From contig ML978129.1 of NCBI GenBank assembly GCA_010015805.1, positions 620,001 to 684,000 of the forward strand: a DNA stretch of 64,000 bases, written 5' to 3'. The position numbers and the translations under genes are program-made. Within the stretch, counting starts at the first letter, position 1, and each line of letters starts with the position of its first letter. Below are positions 21,130 to 33,715 of this stretch, piece by piece. Below the pieces are notes generated by a model, which was not told where the DNA came from, did not search any database, and saw only the letters and a program-made list of their open reading frames with translations. Source of the stretch: Rhizodiscina lignyota. Taxonomy: Eukaryota > Ascomycota > Dothideomycetes > Aulographales > Rhizodiscinaceae.

Positions 21130-21902
21130 ATGCCGCCTACTTGGGGCTACCCGGTGCCCCACCATGCTGTCGACATTGAGGCGAGAATCGCAGAGCTGTC
21201 GCTCCTGGTGACTCAGCACTTCCAGCTGACTACCGCTCGGCTGGAGCGCATCGAGGAACGTCTCGACGACATTGACAAGAGCATCCAGAACGTCGAGGGC
21301 GACACCGAACAGATAAGGGAAAGCGTGGGCTTAGATCTCGGAGAGTCTGTGGATACGATCATCGCGAACACCGAAGAGATTGTGAAGAGTGTCGGAGACG
21401 ACCTTGAAGAAGCCGTGCGAGAAGTCCTGACGGGCGTCGAAGACGTCAAGGGCGAGTTGGAGAACATGGATGCGCCTGAGGGAGTGGGCGAGCAGATCAA
21501 GGCTCTGTAAGTGAAGCGAGGGCCGGAAGTGAGGTGATGCAGTTTGAGTTCCACCTTACTGATACAGCAGGGAAAAGGGAGCACAACCAGTGGGCGCGAG
21601 GCATCAACGGCCTCGTCAATCTAAAGGACCGGGAGCAAGTGCTGACGCCGCTTCACGATGAGAACAACCAAGAGGTCCGGCCCTTTCCGAGGACGGTGGG
21701 CAAGATGCTTCACATGCCTGGTCGGTGTCCAATCAAAGCGTGCCCCTATAACTGTTACTGATGACTTTGGATAGGCCAAGAGCTAGCCCGGTGCATACGC
21801 CAAATCGGAGGCACACCGCATTCCACTATGGACAAGAACAGGGTGAAATTCATGGCGATGATAGGATGCCGATTCAAGGTTCCTCACGCAACCGAGGTAT
21901 GA
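21130..21902 (+). CDS. Small hypothetical coiled-coil protein
   Basis: Not recognised. A three-exon model (21130-21506, 21578-21720, 21775-21902) gives about 215 aa. The N-terminal ~125 residues are strongly heptad-like and acidic (LERIEERLDDIDKSIQNVEG, then repeated hydrophobic/acidic spacing), predicting a long coiled coil. The later exons carry a more globular stretch with HMPGQELARCIRQIGG and a C-terminus reading CRFKVPHATEV. The first exon is convincing as coding: ACA-rich leader, ATG in good context, balanced codon use. The second intron has an unusual GTCGGT donor, and the first needs an AAAAG acceptor, so the C-terminal half is less certain. If the first intron is retained, the protein stops at residue 126. 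Neighbours give no functional clue. Confidence 0.5.
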
Positions 21903-22072
21903 GTCTACTGCTGGCTGGACAGGGATTGGATTGGGATTTCAGTTCGATTTGGATACAAAAAATACAAGAGCGGCTACGACTCTGCCAAGCATGGGTGTAA
22001 TGCAATGTCAAGCCTTTCCTTAAACCAATTTAACGCCGTCGCTATGCCTTGACTGCGAAAGAAACACCATGT

Positions 22073-24639
22073 TCACTCCTCGTCGTGCGCGTCCTCAACC
22101 GTTGCTGCTCGACCTTTGCCTTTGTCCACATGCCCTTCTGCAGAGCCGTTCGCTGTCTGAGCACTCTCCGCTTCGACCGAGTTTCCTTCCGCTGCCGCTG
22201 ATGAAGCTGGCTGTGGCGGTTCAGAACCATTCGGAACGCCACCAAAATTCCATGCTGGCACTGTAGAAGTTGGAAGACTAATACTTGCGGTGCCTTGACC
22301 TGCCACTGCCAAAGAGCCGGCGCCTTCTGAAAGAACAGATGTATTTGTTCCGGTACTAGGAGACAATGTTGACGTATTCGACGCGTGAGGGTGTGAATGT
22401 GGCTCTGTTGCTGGTGTTGGGGAAATAGCTGAGCCATTAACAGGAGCAGGTGGAGCGCTAGCGGAGGTCCGAAGGGGTTGGGAAGCTTGGTTTCTCTCGC
22501 CATTCGGTAGCTGGGGCATGGGTATCGTTGGAGCCATCTGGAAGGGATTCGCTTGATTGTTGCGGTTCAATGTATGCGGGGGATATGAATGGTGGAAGAG
22601 TGGCTGTATGGGCGCTGCCTGCTGTTGAGAGACTTCTGTACGTGTGAGAGGCACGACCGTCCAGCCTTCTGGTAAAGTCATCCCAGGTGGTAGGATGTCC
22701 TGCGCATCTGTCCCTGCTTGCGTGGTATTTGATGGGCCTGCGGCGGCAGTATTGTGGTCGCTATTTGGCACTGCAGGTGCCTGTAAGAGCTGAGGTATTT
22801 GCCCCTGATACACAACCTCCATCTGAGTCCGCATCGCACGTAGCCTATTGAGCTCCGCTTGAAGCGCTCTTATTGCCCCCAATTCATGCTGAGTGACATT
22901 GAGTAGCGCAATTTCCTGATTAATCTGACGCTCCATCTGGTAGAACTCAAACTCCATCGAAGCAGGATTATGAACATCCCATTGCTGATCTGATGGAGCT
23001 GATGTATTGACGGCATCCTGTTGAGGCTGCGCCTGCGCCTGTACCTGGTTGAGGAGGTTGTTTGGGCCGCCCTGTAGCTGCGCGGCGTTGCCCTGCAGTG
23101 TGCCCAGTACAAGGCGTAAACGACCAAAGTTGAAAGTGCGGAATTGGCCTTGATTTTGATTTTGGTTTTGATTTTGTGCATTGTTGGGTGCATTATTGTT
23201 TTGTGGATTTGCATTACCTTGTCCCGGAGCTTGGGCTTGAGCTTGGTTTTGGCCCTGAGCATGACCACCATGAGCGGCTTGTGGCCGTGCTCCAGGTTGA
23301 TTGGTGGTGGGCGCATCGTTGGAAAGAACAGACCGCCTACACGTTGGGCAAACTTGTTGACGTTCGAGCCAGCTTCGAAGGCAGCCAAAGTGTAGGATGT
23401 GTCCGCAAGGAAGCTTCTTCGGACGCAAGCGCTGTTCCATCTGTGCGCCACCTTGATCTGGGGCCTGCCAAAGATGCATCTCTTCTCTGCAGACAATGCA
23501 TGTATTTTCGCGTTCCAGCTCCTCTGGAGTGGCGTCGGGGTAGCGACCGTTCATGTCTTTTGTGGCGTTGCGGTACTGTATGAAGCTGTAGATGCGCTTG
23601 AGGAAGGAATGGAGGGTTACGTAGACGTCTCGAATGATGTGGATCGGGATGCCATGGAACAGCATGAGGATACTGAAGAATGCCAGGTAGACAACGAGTC
23701 GAAGGAAGTCTACAAGCTATCAGCGGCGCTGTGTGAAAGGACAATAATACTAACGTACCCGTTGTTAGATCAAGAGCAAAAACCCAGCGGCCCTTCTCTT
23801 CCCAACCTGGAACATCAACGTCATTCTCATCCACATCCTCCTCTCGAGGAAGATTTGCCAGAGCACTGGTCTGATCTGTTCCATTTGCAGTTGCTTCAGA
23901 TTGTGCGCGCTCCCTTTCCGCACGGATCTGCGCTTTCCGGGCTTCTATCCTCGTGGTAGTTTGCTTCTTGACAACCTGGATCTCCCGCAGCGAAATAAAG
24001 TATCGGAGAAGGTTCGACATGGCCGTTATCGTGAGGACTGCGAATTCGAAGGCGAACATGACCATCATTCCGGGCCGAGCTTCCTCCAAGACGGTGTCGA
24101 TGCAGTACTTCAGGAGTAGAAAGTTGAAGAGTAATGATACCCCAAGCGAAGCTGACAGTCGGGCGTGGAAAAGTCGCGGGTTCGCTGGTGGCTGTTGCTC
24201 CAGCATCTCGATCCGTCCTTCTGTTATCCATGCCCAGAGTCGTGCGACTACAAGGTTCGTGAGGATGAATAGGAACCACCCTCCAACATCATCTCTGAAT
24301 GTCATCATAATGAGGAGGGTCTCGGTGACCGATATCCATCCTCTCTCCCAGAGCCGCTCTCTCTCTACAATACGGAGTTGGCCGAACAGGAGGACTTGTA
24401 GTCCGTATATGATGGAGCCAAAACATAGCATCGCGAGGTTCAGGAGGATCATGTAGCATAACGGAGTTTGCGACAAGTAGACGGCAGCAGAGTAGAAGTT
24501 CGGTCGATCATGGAAGGCTTTCAGAATGACAGCTCCGGCCGCCGTCACAGAGGCCTATACAGCAATGTTAGTGGCGGAAGTACAGCTTTTAGAACAGGAT
24601 ACGTACGGCGGCGTAATATGTCAACCTCATCTTGCCCAT
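22073..24639 (-). CDS. hrd1: Hrd1/synoviolin-type ERAD E3 ubiquitin ligase
   Basis: Hrd1 is the multi-span ER ubiquitin ligase that retrotranslocates and ubiquitinates misfolded ER proteins. Exons 24639-24607, 24554-23759 and 23709-22073 give 821 aa. The first ~330 residues are a series of hydrophobic spans, with the family's FHDRPNFYSAAVYLSQ start and a FRDDVGGWFLFILTNL segment. A RING-H2 finger follows at about 347-400 (CIVC ... LPCGH.LHFGC ... CPTC). The C-terminal half is Pro/Gln/Asn/Ser rich with an NQNQNQNQ tract around 429-464 and a WTVVPL motif, ending in an acidic DAHDEE tail. Two in-frame ATGs (24639, 24630) can both serve as start; the frame stays open further upstream, but conservation begins at MRLTYYA. 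The second intron interrupts the last membrane segments and is phase-consistent. Confidence 0.93.
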
Positions 24640-25807
24640 GGAAGCCGCGTGGGCGGAATTCAAACTGCTAGAGGCAAGGAAACATGCGGAGCAATATGTC
24701 GCGAGCTCCCTGTTGTGGTGAAGAAGAGAGAACGCGTATGTTCTTTGTAGTGGAAGCTCGCAAGCACGAGAGCTTCTTGACAGGTGGAGTCTTGGCACTA
24801 CCTATGACGGATGTGTGCCGCCTCCGTCCACTATCTACAATCTCTGCCGCGTTCATTTACATGTCCATGAGACAAAAGTCTACAAGATAACACAGTTCTC
24901 TTGTGGCCAGATTGATTTCGCACTTGTAGTGCTAGTGTTGATGCCGATTCTTTTTTCACGATCTACTCTAGTCACAGTACAGAGATCCGCGGCTCTCCCG
25001 CACTCACCTCCGAACTTCAAGTTCAATGTCAACGGAAGCTTCTTCTGACCCCTCCACTATGTCGCCTAAGGTCATGAAGAGCCTCTGTGTAGGCTAACTC
25101 AGGGTAGCTCTCCAGTGAGTGAGGATACTGTTGTCTAATTACCGAACATTTCTCATCCTCTGCGCGGCCGTTTGCCACTCATCCTTTGACTCTTAACTTC
25201 TCTCCTTTTGCAGTGTCCGGCGCACGTTTTTGCCTCTAACTGGCCATTGTCTGGACACAGACACACTGGATTACTATGTCAAGTGCGGCGAACACCTGAG
25301 GACCTACTGGTTGCGCCCAATGGAAGAGATTGTACTGGTTGCAGTCGATCCGACTTCGGGTCGTCTCCTTCAGGGTGCCCCCGCATCTCTATGCAATCCA
25401 ACAATATGATATGGCTTTTGGTAACGAAAACTTGGATGCAGATGTCTTAACCTGGAGCTTTTCGGGACTTGGTCCGATACAAGGTTCAGCCTTGCGAAAC
25501 CGCAGTCCATAGGATTGGTTCCTGAGCTTCTCGATCCGCTCCCGCAGAAAAAGCCATGGCGACAGTCGAGAACTTTCTCTTGCATAGCCTTCCCGCTCCA
25601 TGCTAATTGGACTATGCAGAATGGAGCGGGAGCTGAGGTTGTAAGTCTTCTTCAATGCTGTTCGTCTGGAATGCCGCTACGCTTCTCTTGGTATGTCGGG
25701 CCGGCTCAGATTGTGGGGAAGCGGGCGTTGCGGGGAACACTTTGCATCATGTACCCATTTTGGGATGCCATAACAACATTGAGGCGGAATAGGCCCTGCA
25801 ACTCACA
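24640..25807. other. Intergenic region between divergent hrd1 and GH32 genes
   Basis: About 1.2 kb. Open frames overlapping the start of the GH32 gene in other phases lack any domain features. No repeat or RNA seen. It probably carries both promoters; an additional upstream GH32 exon cannot be excluded. Confidence 0.5.
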
Positions 25808-28170
25808 ATGGAACGGCTCGCTTGCTCTCCCGAGTATGACGCACGTGGCCCTAAAGGCCATTTTTCTCATCCCCAGCTGTGCTCTGACGAAAAGTTTTAT
25901 TTCGAACATGGGCCCCTTGGGAACTATCAGGGTCATTTTCTAGAACACAAATACACCACTTTAAATCCTCCAGTTGATCATTTCCCGTACCCTCAATTGT
26001 ACCATTATCATTATCAATATTTCACCACTGAACGTTTCCGTTGGCGTTCAGCCTACTTTGCCATCATGTTGGCATCATTTGGTGCTATCGCCTTTGCGGC
26101 CATTACCTATCTACCATTCTCACTTTGTCAAAGTACATTGACGGCCGATGGCATTGCCTCAATGGGCAACAATAGCCTCTTCACGCGTTGGAGGCCTGTG
26201 GCACACTTCATTGCTCCGGCAGGGTGGATGAATGATCCCTGTGGACCAATGTATGATTCTCACACGGAAACGTATCATCTCTTTTATCAATGGCATCCAC
26301 AACACATAAACTGGGGCAACATATCTTGGGGCCATGCCACATCAAAGGATTTGGTGGATTGGGTAGATGTTGGGGGCTGGCAAGACAGTGAAGCTTTGGC
26401 TCTCGGCCCTGGACCTGTCGGATCATATGATGGCCTTGGAATCTTCAGCGGTACTGCACAGCCCGTTAACCTCCACGCCCAGTCTGACGGGAACTTGACC
26501 ATATTTTACACATCTGTCTCGAAATTGCCAATCGGCTGGAACATCCCATATCAAACACTTTCAGAGACGCAATCCATCGCAACAAGCAGTGATGGTGGGA
26601 GGACGTGGCAGAAATATGAAGGCAATCCCGTGATTGATTCAGACCCGCCATGGAACGTCACTGGTTTCCGTGATCCATTCCTCGAGCCCTTACCGGAGCT
26701 TGATGCTATCTTGGATAAGGGCGAGCCTCATTACTACGCCGTCTTCGGAAGTGGTATCAGAGGAGTTGGGCCAAGAATTCCGTTGTACTCTGCTCCTGCA
26801 TCTGATCTCACAAAGTGGTCGTTTGAGTCGGCTTTGTGGGAACCTGCGGCAAACAGTAGTCTTGGATCTGTTCTGGAGACTGGATCCTATGGATTCAACT
26901 TTGAAGTCTCGGGCTTCTTCGATCTTCAAGACTCAAAAGGTGACACTCACTGGTTTGTCAATATGGGAACTGAAGGTGGTAACGTGACGTTTCATGAGTC
27001 TGCGCATTGGGCCCGTAAGTTTTGTTCAACCCTCTTCTTGTCTACAAGCTAACTTCGTGATAGTTTGGAACATGGGCGCTATTTCTCGTAGAGCAAACGG
27101 ATCGGCTGAGTTCACTCCGCAAGCAGGTGGAGCAGGTGAGTCTTGTGCAAGGTGAATAAGCGGCTTTTGCTAATTTGTCTCACGTCCGAAGGCGACTGGG
27201 GTAACCGTGAGTGTTCCTGTGGAGCAAAGAAACGTCCAAATTCAACTGATTTGTGTATTTAGTTTACGCAATTACGAGCTTCCTCGACTCCAAGAACGGT
27301 AACAGAAGGATCCAATGGGGATGGGCACCGGAAGACCTTCCTGGGACGTTCGCGCTCACACAGCAAGGCTTTCAAGGATGTTTTGCTCTGCCTCGCCATC
27401 TTTTCGTTCACGAGAAGAAGGGCATTGTGAACCCACCAAGCGGCCTTGGGAATTCGAAATATGTAAAAGACTCGGACGAAACTTATACGGCGTACACTCT
27501 CGGAGCCCGACCTCTCGACGAAGTTGTAGATGCCATCCGCCAAGGGGGGAATTATGACTCTATCAAGGGCGGGCAGTGGTCCTATGGCTCCCATGGCTGG
27601 CATTCACGGCGTGGCTGGGGTGGCAAGGGAAGTTATGGTCGGCACAGGCAAGGCAGTCAGCACATGAGCTTGACTGTAACTTTGAGCAAGGTAGAGGGCA
27701 CTGCGGGCATCTACATCGCTCAAAGCCCTGATGGCCAAGAGTCCACAGCAATCTACTACTCCCCGGGCAATCATACCATCCAAGTAGATCGTTCGAAGTC
27801 CTCACTGCTCAACCCGAACGTCACCTTCGACCCGGTTGTTGGCTACTTCATGCCTTACACAACTAGCGAAGGAGAGGAAGATATTGTTATGAATATATTC
27901 CTGGACGGCTCGCTGCTGGAGGTCTACGTCAACGACCGCTTCTCGCTAACCACGCGCATTTATCCCGCGCGAACCGATAGCACAGGATATGGCACGTACC
28001 TCGGAAAAGGAGCGAGTGCTCAGTTTTCCGACACGCAAGCATGGATTGGCTTGAAGGACGTTTGGCCAGAGCGACCATCGAATAGCAGCTCACCCCTCTT
28101 ATGGGATACTGCGCAGGAGACTGACAACTATGTCTGGTGGACTGGCAACAAGGCCAAGCGGATGGCTTGA
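25808..28170 (+). CDS. GH32 beta-fructofuranosidase/fructan hydrolase with N-terminal membrane anchor
   Basis: Four exons, 25808-27014, 27064-27135, 27192-27206 (15 nt) and 27263-28170, give about 733 aa. The GH32 catalytic set is present: nucleophile Asp in WMNDPCG (140-146), the transition-state Asp in FRDP (287-290), and the acid/base Glu in FEVSG (about Glu366). The five-bladed propeller part is followed by a C-terminal beta-sandwich with FLDGSLLEVYVND. Most fungal invertases and inulinases start with a cleavable signal. Here ~80 His/Tyr/Pro-rich residues (YPQLYHYHYQYF) come before one hydrophobic segment (82-104), suggesting a type II membrane protein with the catalytic domain outside or in the lumen. 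Several N-x-S/T sites support the secretory route. It hydrolyses terminal beta-fructosyl bonds; sucrose versus fructan preference cannot be read from sequence. Confidence 0.9.
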
Positions 28171-28371
28171 CGAGTTGCGGAAAGCGTTTTCGCAAACTTA
28201 TGCTAAAATATCACATTCCCTACGATTGGAAGCCGGTCTTTTAGGACTTGCGCACTATACATAGTCATGACTATAATCTAACCGTGCATACATTCAGCAC
28301 CACGCTCCGTTCCGTACCCCAAATATGCAATTGCTAACGCTAAATAGAGCGAGAACTCCAGAACCGCGCGG

Positions 28372-31300
28372 CTATGACCGACCAACAATGTAGTCTCGGT
28401 TTTCCACCGTAACGCTCTTGGTCATATGGTTGACTTTGTACACTCCGACCAATCGTGACGCCAACTCGAACTATACCGTATCAGTAAAGAGTGACGACAA
28501 AGATAGAGTTGAATGACTCACCATGTTATTGCGTAACGAGATAACAATGAACTGCGCGTTCTTCGTCCGCTCCTTGATATAGCTCGCAACGATCGATACG
28601 TTCCTGAAATCCAACGCAGCATCAATTTCGTCCATCACGTAAAGCGGTGTTGGCTTGTAATGATGCAGCGCAAACACCAGCGCCAGAGAACTCAGCGTCT
28701 TTTCTCCTCCAGAGAGATTGCTGATGTTCTTCCAGCTCTTCTTCGGCGGCATGACGCTGAACAGAATACCCTCACTGAATGGGTCCAGGCTGTCAACGAG
28801 CTCGAGCTCCGCATTCCCGCCCATGGTGATCATCTGGTACATCTCTTTCAGCCGGAGCGAGATCGCCGAGAATCCTTCCATGAAGCCCTCCAGGCGAAGA
28901 CGACGCAGTTCGTCGCACCGCTTCTTCGCTGTGTCGCGCTGGCTGACAGCGGTCGCTAGATCAGAGGAGCGGGCGGCATGCTCTTCGACGCGGCGCCGGT
29001 ACTCGGCCAAGACACCAAGCTCGACACTCACATTCTGCGTCTTCGCCTCGAGGGCCGCGATCTCAGATTTGAGCTCGTCTTTGCTCATATCTTGCAGCTC
29101 GTCTCTTGTGTACACGGGAGGAGCAGTGGCTTCCTGCTCTTCGCCGAGATCGCTGATGTTCTGCATCGTCAGCTTGTTCATCTTCTCTTCGAAGTGCTTG
29201 GCCCTCCTCTGTAGCTCGGTCAGGCTCTTTTGTTGCTCCTCGAGCTTGTTACGCATCTCGATCTCAACGCCGCGGGTCTCGTTTAGTTCTGTTGTCTTCG
29301 CATCTAGCTCGGTCTTGAGAGCTTGGAGTTCTTCTTTCTTCGTCTCGAGAGCCTGGTAGGGTCAGTATATCTCAAATTGCACACATAGACAACCATCTCA
29401 CCTCTTGAGCATCTTCCGCCTCCTTTCGTGAGCCTGAAGCATTCTTGTTCTGCTGAACAACGTCTTGCTCTACCTTGTCCATATCTCTTTCAATTGTCTC
29501 CAGCTCCTTCGTTGCTTCGGCATTCGCCTTCTCGTGCTTTACTTTCTGTTTCTCTGCTTTGGCTTTCGACACCTCAGCCGCCGACATCTCTTGTGTGAGC
29601 GTGTCAATCTGTTCTTTCAAGCCATCGACCTTTGCTTTCTGGCTTCGCAGCTTAACACCACCGATCTCCATTATCTTGTCCTGCAGAACCTTGATTTCTT
29701 CCTCGATGCCTGCGGTCTCTGCGTGAAGCTTAGCAATCTCCTTTTCAGAAGAGACAATATTCTTCTCCAGAGTCACGATGCGTGTCTTGTCTGACTTGGA
29801 GGGTTGCTGCTCTGCACTGAGCTCCTGAATGCGACGCTGGGCATCTGCGATATTACGATCGAAGCTCTCGAGCTCCAGAGTAAGCTTTTGAACCCGAGTC
29901 TCCAACTGTGGTATCTGCTCTTGGAGTTCTCTGGCCGCATTTTCAAGCTCTCGGTGTCGCTTCTGAAAATCTTGAAAATCCTTCTCAAGAACGTCTCGGT
30001 CCGCTTCCAACTTTGTGACCTGCTCCTTAGTACCGTCCGATGCTAGTTTAGATGACATGCCGCCTTTAGCAACGCGAGTTCCACCACCACTCATGGTACC
30101 AGACTTGTCGATCAGTTGGCCATCTAGCGTCACGACACGCCATCGTTTTGCGCCATATGCAATACGATTCGCTTGTGCCAAGCCCTTAGCTACAAGTGTA
30201 TTCTGAAGGACGCTGAAGAATGCAGGTCTGAATCGTTCTTCCTTTGATTTGACTAGATCAAAGAGTCGAGGGACATTCTCCGGCGTTTCGATCTCGCTCA
30301 AATCCCGCTGCGGAAGTCTGTCCAAGAGGATGAAGTTGGCTCGGCCCAGATTGTTCTTCCTGAGGTAATCGATACATTGCTGGCCGACCTCCACAGTGTC
30401 CACAACAAGGTTGTCTAACGCTGGACACGCGGTTGAGATTGCGACATCATATTTCTGCTCGATAGCACCGAGATTGCCTAACCGGCCGTGGAATCCACTG
30501 ATGCGTCCTGATTCCTTCAAACGCATGAGACCATTCAATACATTCCCCTGCGTCTGCGTTGACGAAAGACTTGCCCGAGCCTCGTCTGCTTTTTGTCGCG
30601 CGCCAGATAACTTCGTTCGGAGGCCAGGCTCTTGCTTGCTCAGGTTTTCAATCTCAGTGGTTGTCTTTCGGAGTTCCTTTTCTAGTGATGCTTTCTGTGT
30701 TGTGCACTCGCTGACTTCGTTCTGTTTCGAGACCTTCGATTCCTCCAATCCCTTGATCTTGGTCTCTACGTCAGCAATGGCAACAGCACCAGCATTCTCT
30801 TTCTCTCTCAGAATGTCTAGTTCACTTTGCGCTACTGCCATCTCTGATTGCTTCGCGTTGATCTTCTCGCTCCATGGCTCCAGTGACTTCTGCTTCTCCG
30901 CTATTTGATCCGACAGGCCCTGAGTCTTGCCTTTCAAGCTGTCACGGATTGAAGCCAGCTCTTCCTCTTCGGCCTCCATATTCGTCTCGAGCTCTGCGAT
31001 TTGCGAACTGTTTCGCTCAATGTCGTCCGAGTACTGCTTAATCAAAGTCTCCGACTCTGTAATGCCGAATTTACTAGTCTCTAACCCTTTCTGAAGCTTC
31101 TTCTGCTTGCCAACAAGGAACTTCTTCTTCTCTTCAAACTTGACGTTCTCCTTGTCCAGCTTAGCTGCCTCTTTAAGAACAGCCTGGGTTTGCTTTTCCA
31201 AGGCCTCAAATTCCTTTGTGCCGGCCTTGTACTCTTTCTCTAGTTTCTTGATGCCTTCTTCGCTACCCGCATGTTTCTGTAGCTCTTCATCAAGCGAGGC

Positions 31301-32815
31301 CTGCAGTTGGTTTGCAGCTTCTTGGTTCACTTGGATATGATCTCTGCACTCTTCGATGGAAATCTGATAAAGAGCAGACTGCTTCGTTGCAAGCTCATTC
31401 TCATTCCGGATATAGGCCAGAGCCTTTTCCTTCTTGTCCTCGAGGCTGTTCTTCTCTTTCTCTACGTGCTGAACTCTGCTATTTTTCTCCAGACAGACTT
31501 CGTTCAATGTTTCTGTTTCTGCTGCGGACTCCTCGATCGGTGTCTTGTATTTCGAAGTCCCAATGATATCCTCTAGATACTCTAGAAGTCCATCATCATG
31601 CTCGTTTGCAGCCTTGGGCTTCATCTGCGCAATCGATTCTACTTCGCCTTGGAGAATGAGAAATCGCTTATGGTCCAAGTCCACTCCTCTGTCGCGGAGC
31701 AGTGTCGTGACTATCGTGAAATTGGAAGTCTTCCCATTGATGTAGTATTGACTGGAGTTGTTTTTGAAAGCTCGCCGTGAAATGACTAGCGCAGAATCTG
31801 GAATGACATTGTGGCCTCCGCCAGGCAGATCCATCACCTCCTGGAAGTGGACTTCAACTTCGCAGTATTCGAGGTCTGGGAATGCGGCGGAGTTATGAAT
31901 GAGCGCTGAGATTTTGCCCTGTCTCATTTTGCTTGCTCGGAAGCCAAAGACGAACAGTAGCGAGTCGATGACATTCGATTTCCCCGATCCATTTGGACCG
32001 ACGACGGATGAAAACGAGGCATGGAATGGCCCAACTTCCTGTCTTCCAGCATAGCTCTTGAAATTTGTGAGAATCAAATAAGTGATGACTATGCGCGACT
32101 TTGGTGCCGCCGGCTCCTGTGTCGCAGCTATCGCATTTGTCCTCGTCCTAATGACAATATCCATCGGTTTCTCCATGACAGTGTTTCGCGCATCCAGCTT
32201 GAGGACTTCTTGCGGGGGTTCGATGGGGGCGGTTCGCTCGTTCACGGCGGTTTCGGTGATATCGGACAGTGGAGTAGTCTGTCGCAATTCCTTTTTAGGT
32301 GACACTGGTGCTGGAGAAGCCTTCGGCGTAGCTGTGGGTGTAATTGTGGGTTCAACATTTTCAGAGTTCTCCGGAGGATCTGGTTCTGGCGACTCGGAGG
32401 GCTTCGGCGTTGGTAGCGGAGGTGGAAGGTCTGGCGTATCCGGTGCGATCGAAACCCTACTTCTTCTGCTTGCTCGAACGCTCTTCCTCTTTGGAGCCGC
32501 AGACTTTTTGGGTGGAGATGCTGGTTCCGGCGCGACGCTGCTTTCTGCTGGGCTGAAGATTTCGGACGGCTCGATCGACTCTGTAGCACGCGTTCGACGC
32601 GTTCTGGTTGCAGTTCCTGGCGTGTTTGGAACTTCGGTCGTCTTTCTGCGCGTTTGCTGCCGTCTGTTCGATTTCGGAGGTGCTGGTGTGAACTCTTCCT
32701 CGCTGTCGGCTTGGGACTGTTTCGTGTTGTCGACTTCCTCGTCGGAGGAGTCTATGACTGCCTGCCGGCGGTTCGCGGCACGACGCGACGGCCTTGTAGG
32801 AGATGCTGCCGACAT
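28372..32815 (-). CDS. smc4: Condensin ATPase subunit Smc4
   Basis: Smc4 pairs with Smc2 in condensin, which compacts mitotic chromosomes. Exons 32815-29402, 29352-28522 and 28470-28372 give 1447 aa. An unusually long (~235 aa) Ser/Thr/Pro- and basic-rich N-terminal extension comes first. It is followed by the Smc4-type head with Walker A GPNGSGKS (273-280), long coiled coils (QLEEK-type heptads), and a hinge with RISGFHGRLGNLG and the ANFILLDRL strand. The second coiled coil leads into the C-terminal head, with ABC signature LSGGEKT (about 1351) and Walker B YVMDEIDAAL (DE at 1379-1380). The block DLEYCEVEVHFQ and the loop GDVES-like LILQGEVESIAQMKP point to Smc4 and not to other Smc proteins. 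The last exon (33 codons) ends NRDYIVGRS. The N-terminal extension has several S/T-P sites, plausible cyclin-kinase targets. Confidence 0.96.
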
Positions 32816-33244
32816 ATTTACTCAATGTGTGATCGAAGTTCGTCACGATGCCCAAGTCGCTTGTTGTTGATTGAATGCGATGTTTATGCTTTGCCGTATT
32901 CGGCTTAGTGCCGGGACGTCAACCTATGACATCACGTGCTATCCATTTCGATGTCGGCAAATTTTCGGACTCGTCTCATTCTGCATTTCACATCGTCCCT
33001 TCTGAGATTGGAGACTAACACCACCTACAACGCAAGCACCACCATTTACAGTTCGGTTAAGGTACATTCTTTGAGTTGATACAAGCCTGAATTTCCAAGT
33101 CCAGCTGTCGCTTTTTGATTCCCTCGTCATGTAGTGGTTCTACAAGATCCGACTTGTACTCCCTTCAGGATGAGCAAAAAGATCGCTAGCTCGAAACTCG
33201 GAGTACCTGGGCGCATACCTCAACTGCAGCCACCTTCTCACTGA
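32816..33244. other. Promoter side of smc4
   Basis: 430 bp with no supported gene; contains the smc4 promoter and the 3' flank of the gene remnant that ends at 33245. Confidence 0.5.
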
Positions 33245-33715
33245 TCAATGTTTGCTGAAGAAGGGATATGACAGCCTATCACGCGGACCGATGTGTCCGT
33301 ACAGCTCTCGGAAGGGTTCCTTTTCTTCGAACATCACACCCAGCTTTCGCAGGACTATCATCTGCCACAGTAACTCGCTATCAATTACATCCTCTGGAGC
33401 CATCAATTCGTCCGGCGGATAATTAGTTGCTTGGCCAGTGAAAGAGTGGAACAGCTGACTACGTACTTTCACCCAACGCGGATAGATGGGTACGAGCTTG
33501 CGTACTGCCAATATGTGCCCTACTCCATCCGCTTATCTCAGCATCCTGGCCCTACCTCTACCGTCAATAATTCGTTCTTTATCCGCTAAAATTTCCTCCT
33601 GTGCTGTCTGAATAAAGTTGTCACTATTGTGGTTAGTGTATCGACATTCTCGTGTCTTCTTGCGTTGCAGAATCGCGACTTTGCCTTCGTGAACGCTCAA
33701 CCAAGCCGTATTTCT
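33245..33715 (-). pseudogene. Unidentified two-exon gene fragment, probably broken
   Basis: The 3' part reads as a real coding exon (33504-33245) with balanced composition: VRKLVPIYPRWVKVRSQLFH, then a Pro/Glu-rich stretch, ending YPFFSKH. A preceding open stretch (about 33715-33557) joins it through a GTAGGG ... GGCAG intron in phase and adds TAQEEILADKERIIDGR. Further upstream the frame closes at about 33716, and I find neither a start codon nor another acceptable exon before it. The piece could be the C-terminal end of a larger gene whose 5' part is lost, or a gene with a far upstream exon. I do not recognise the family. The following 2.1 kb is gene-poor. Confidence 0.4.

Noticed and set aside
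28718-29359. A 213-codon plus-strand frame opposite the smc4 C-terminal coiled coil
   Set aside because: Ser-rich antisense reading of Glu/Lys-rich coiled-coil codons; no independent support.
32082-32870. A 262-codon open frame on the plus strand opposite the smc4 N-terminus
   Set aside because: It lies antisense to the Ser/Thr/Pro-rich coding region of smc4 and is a Gly/Ser/Val low-complexity shadow with no domain features.
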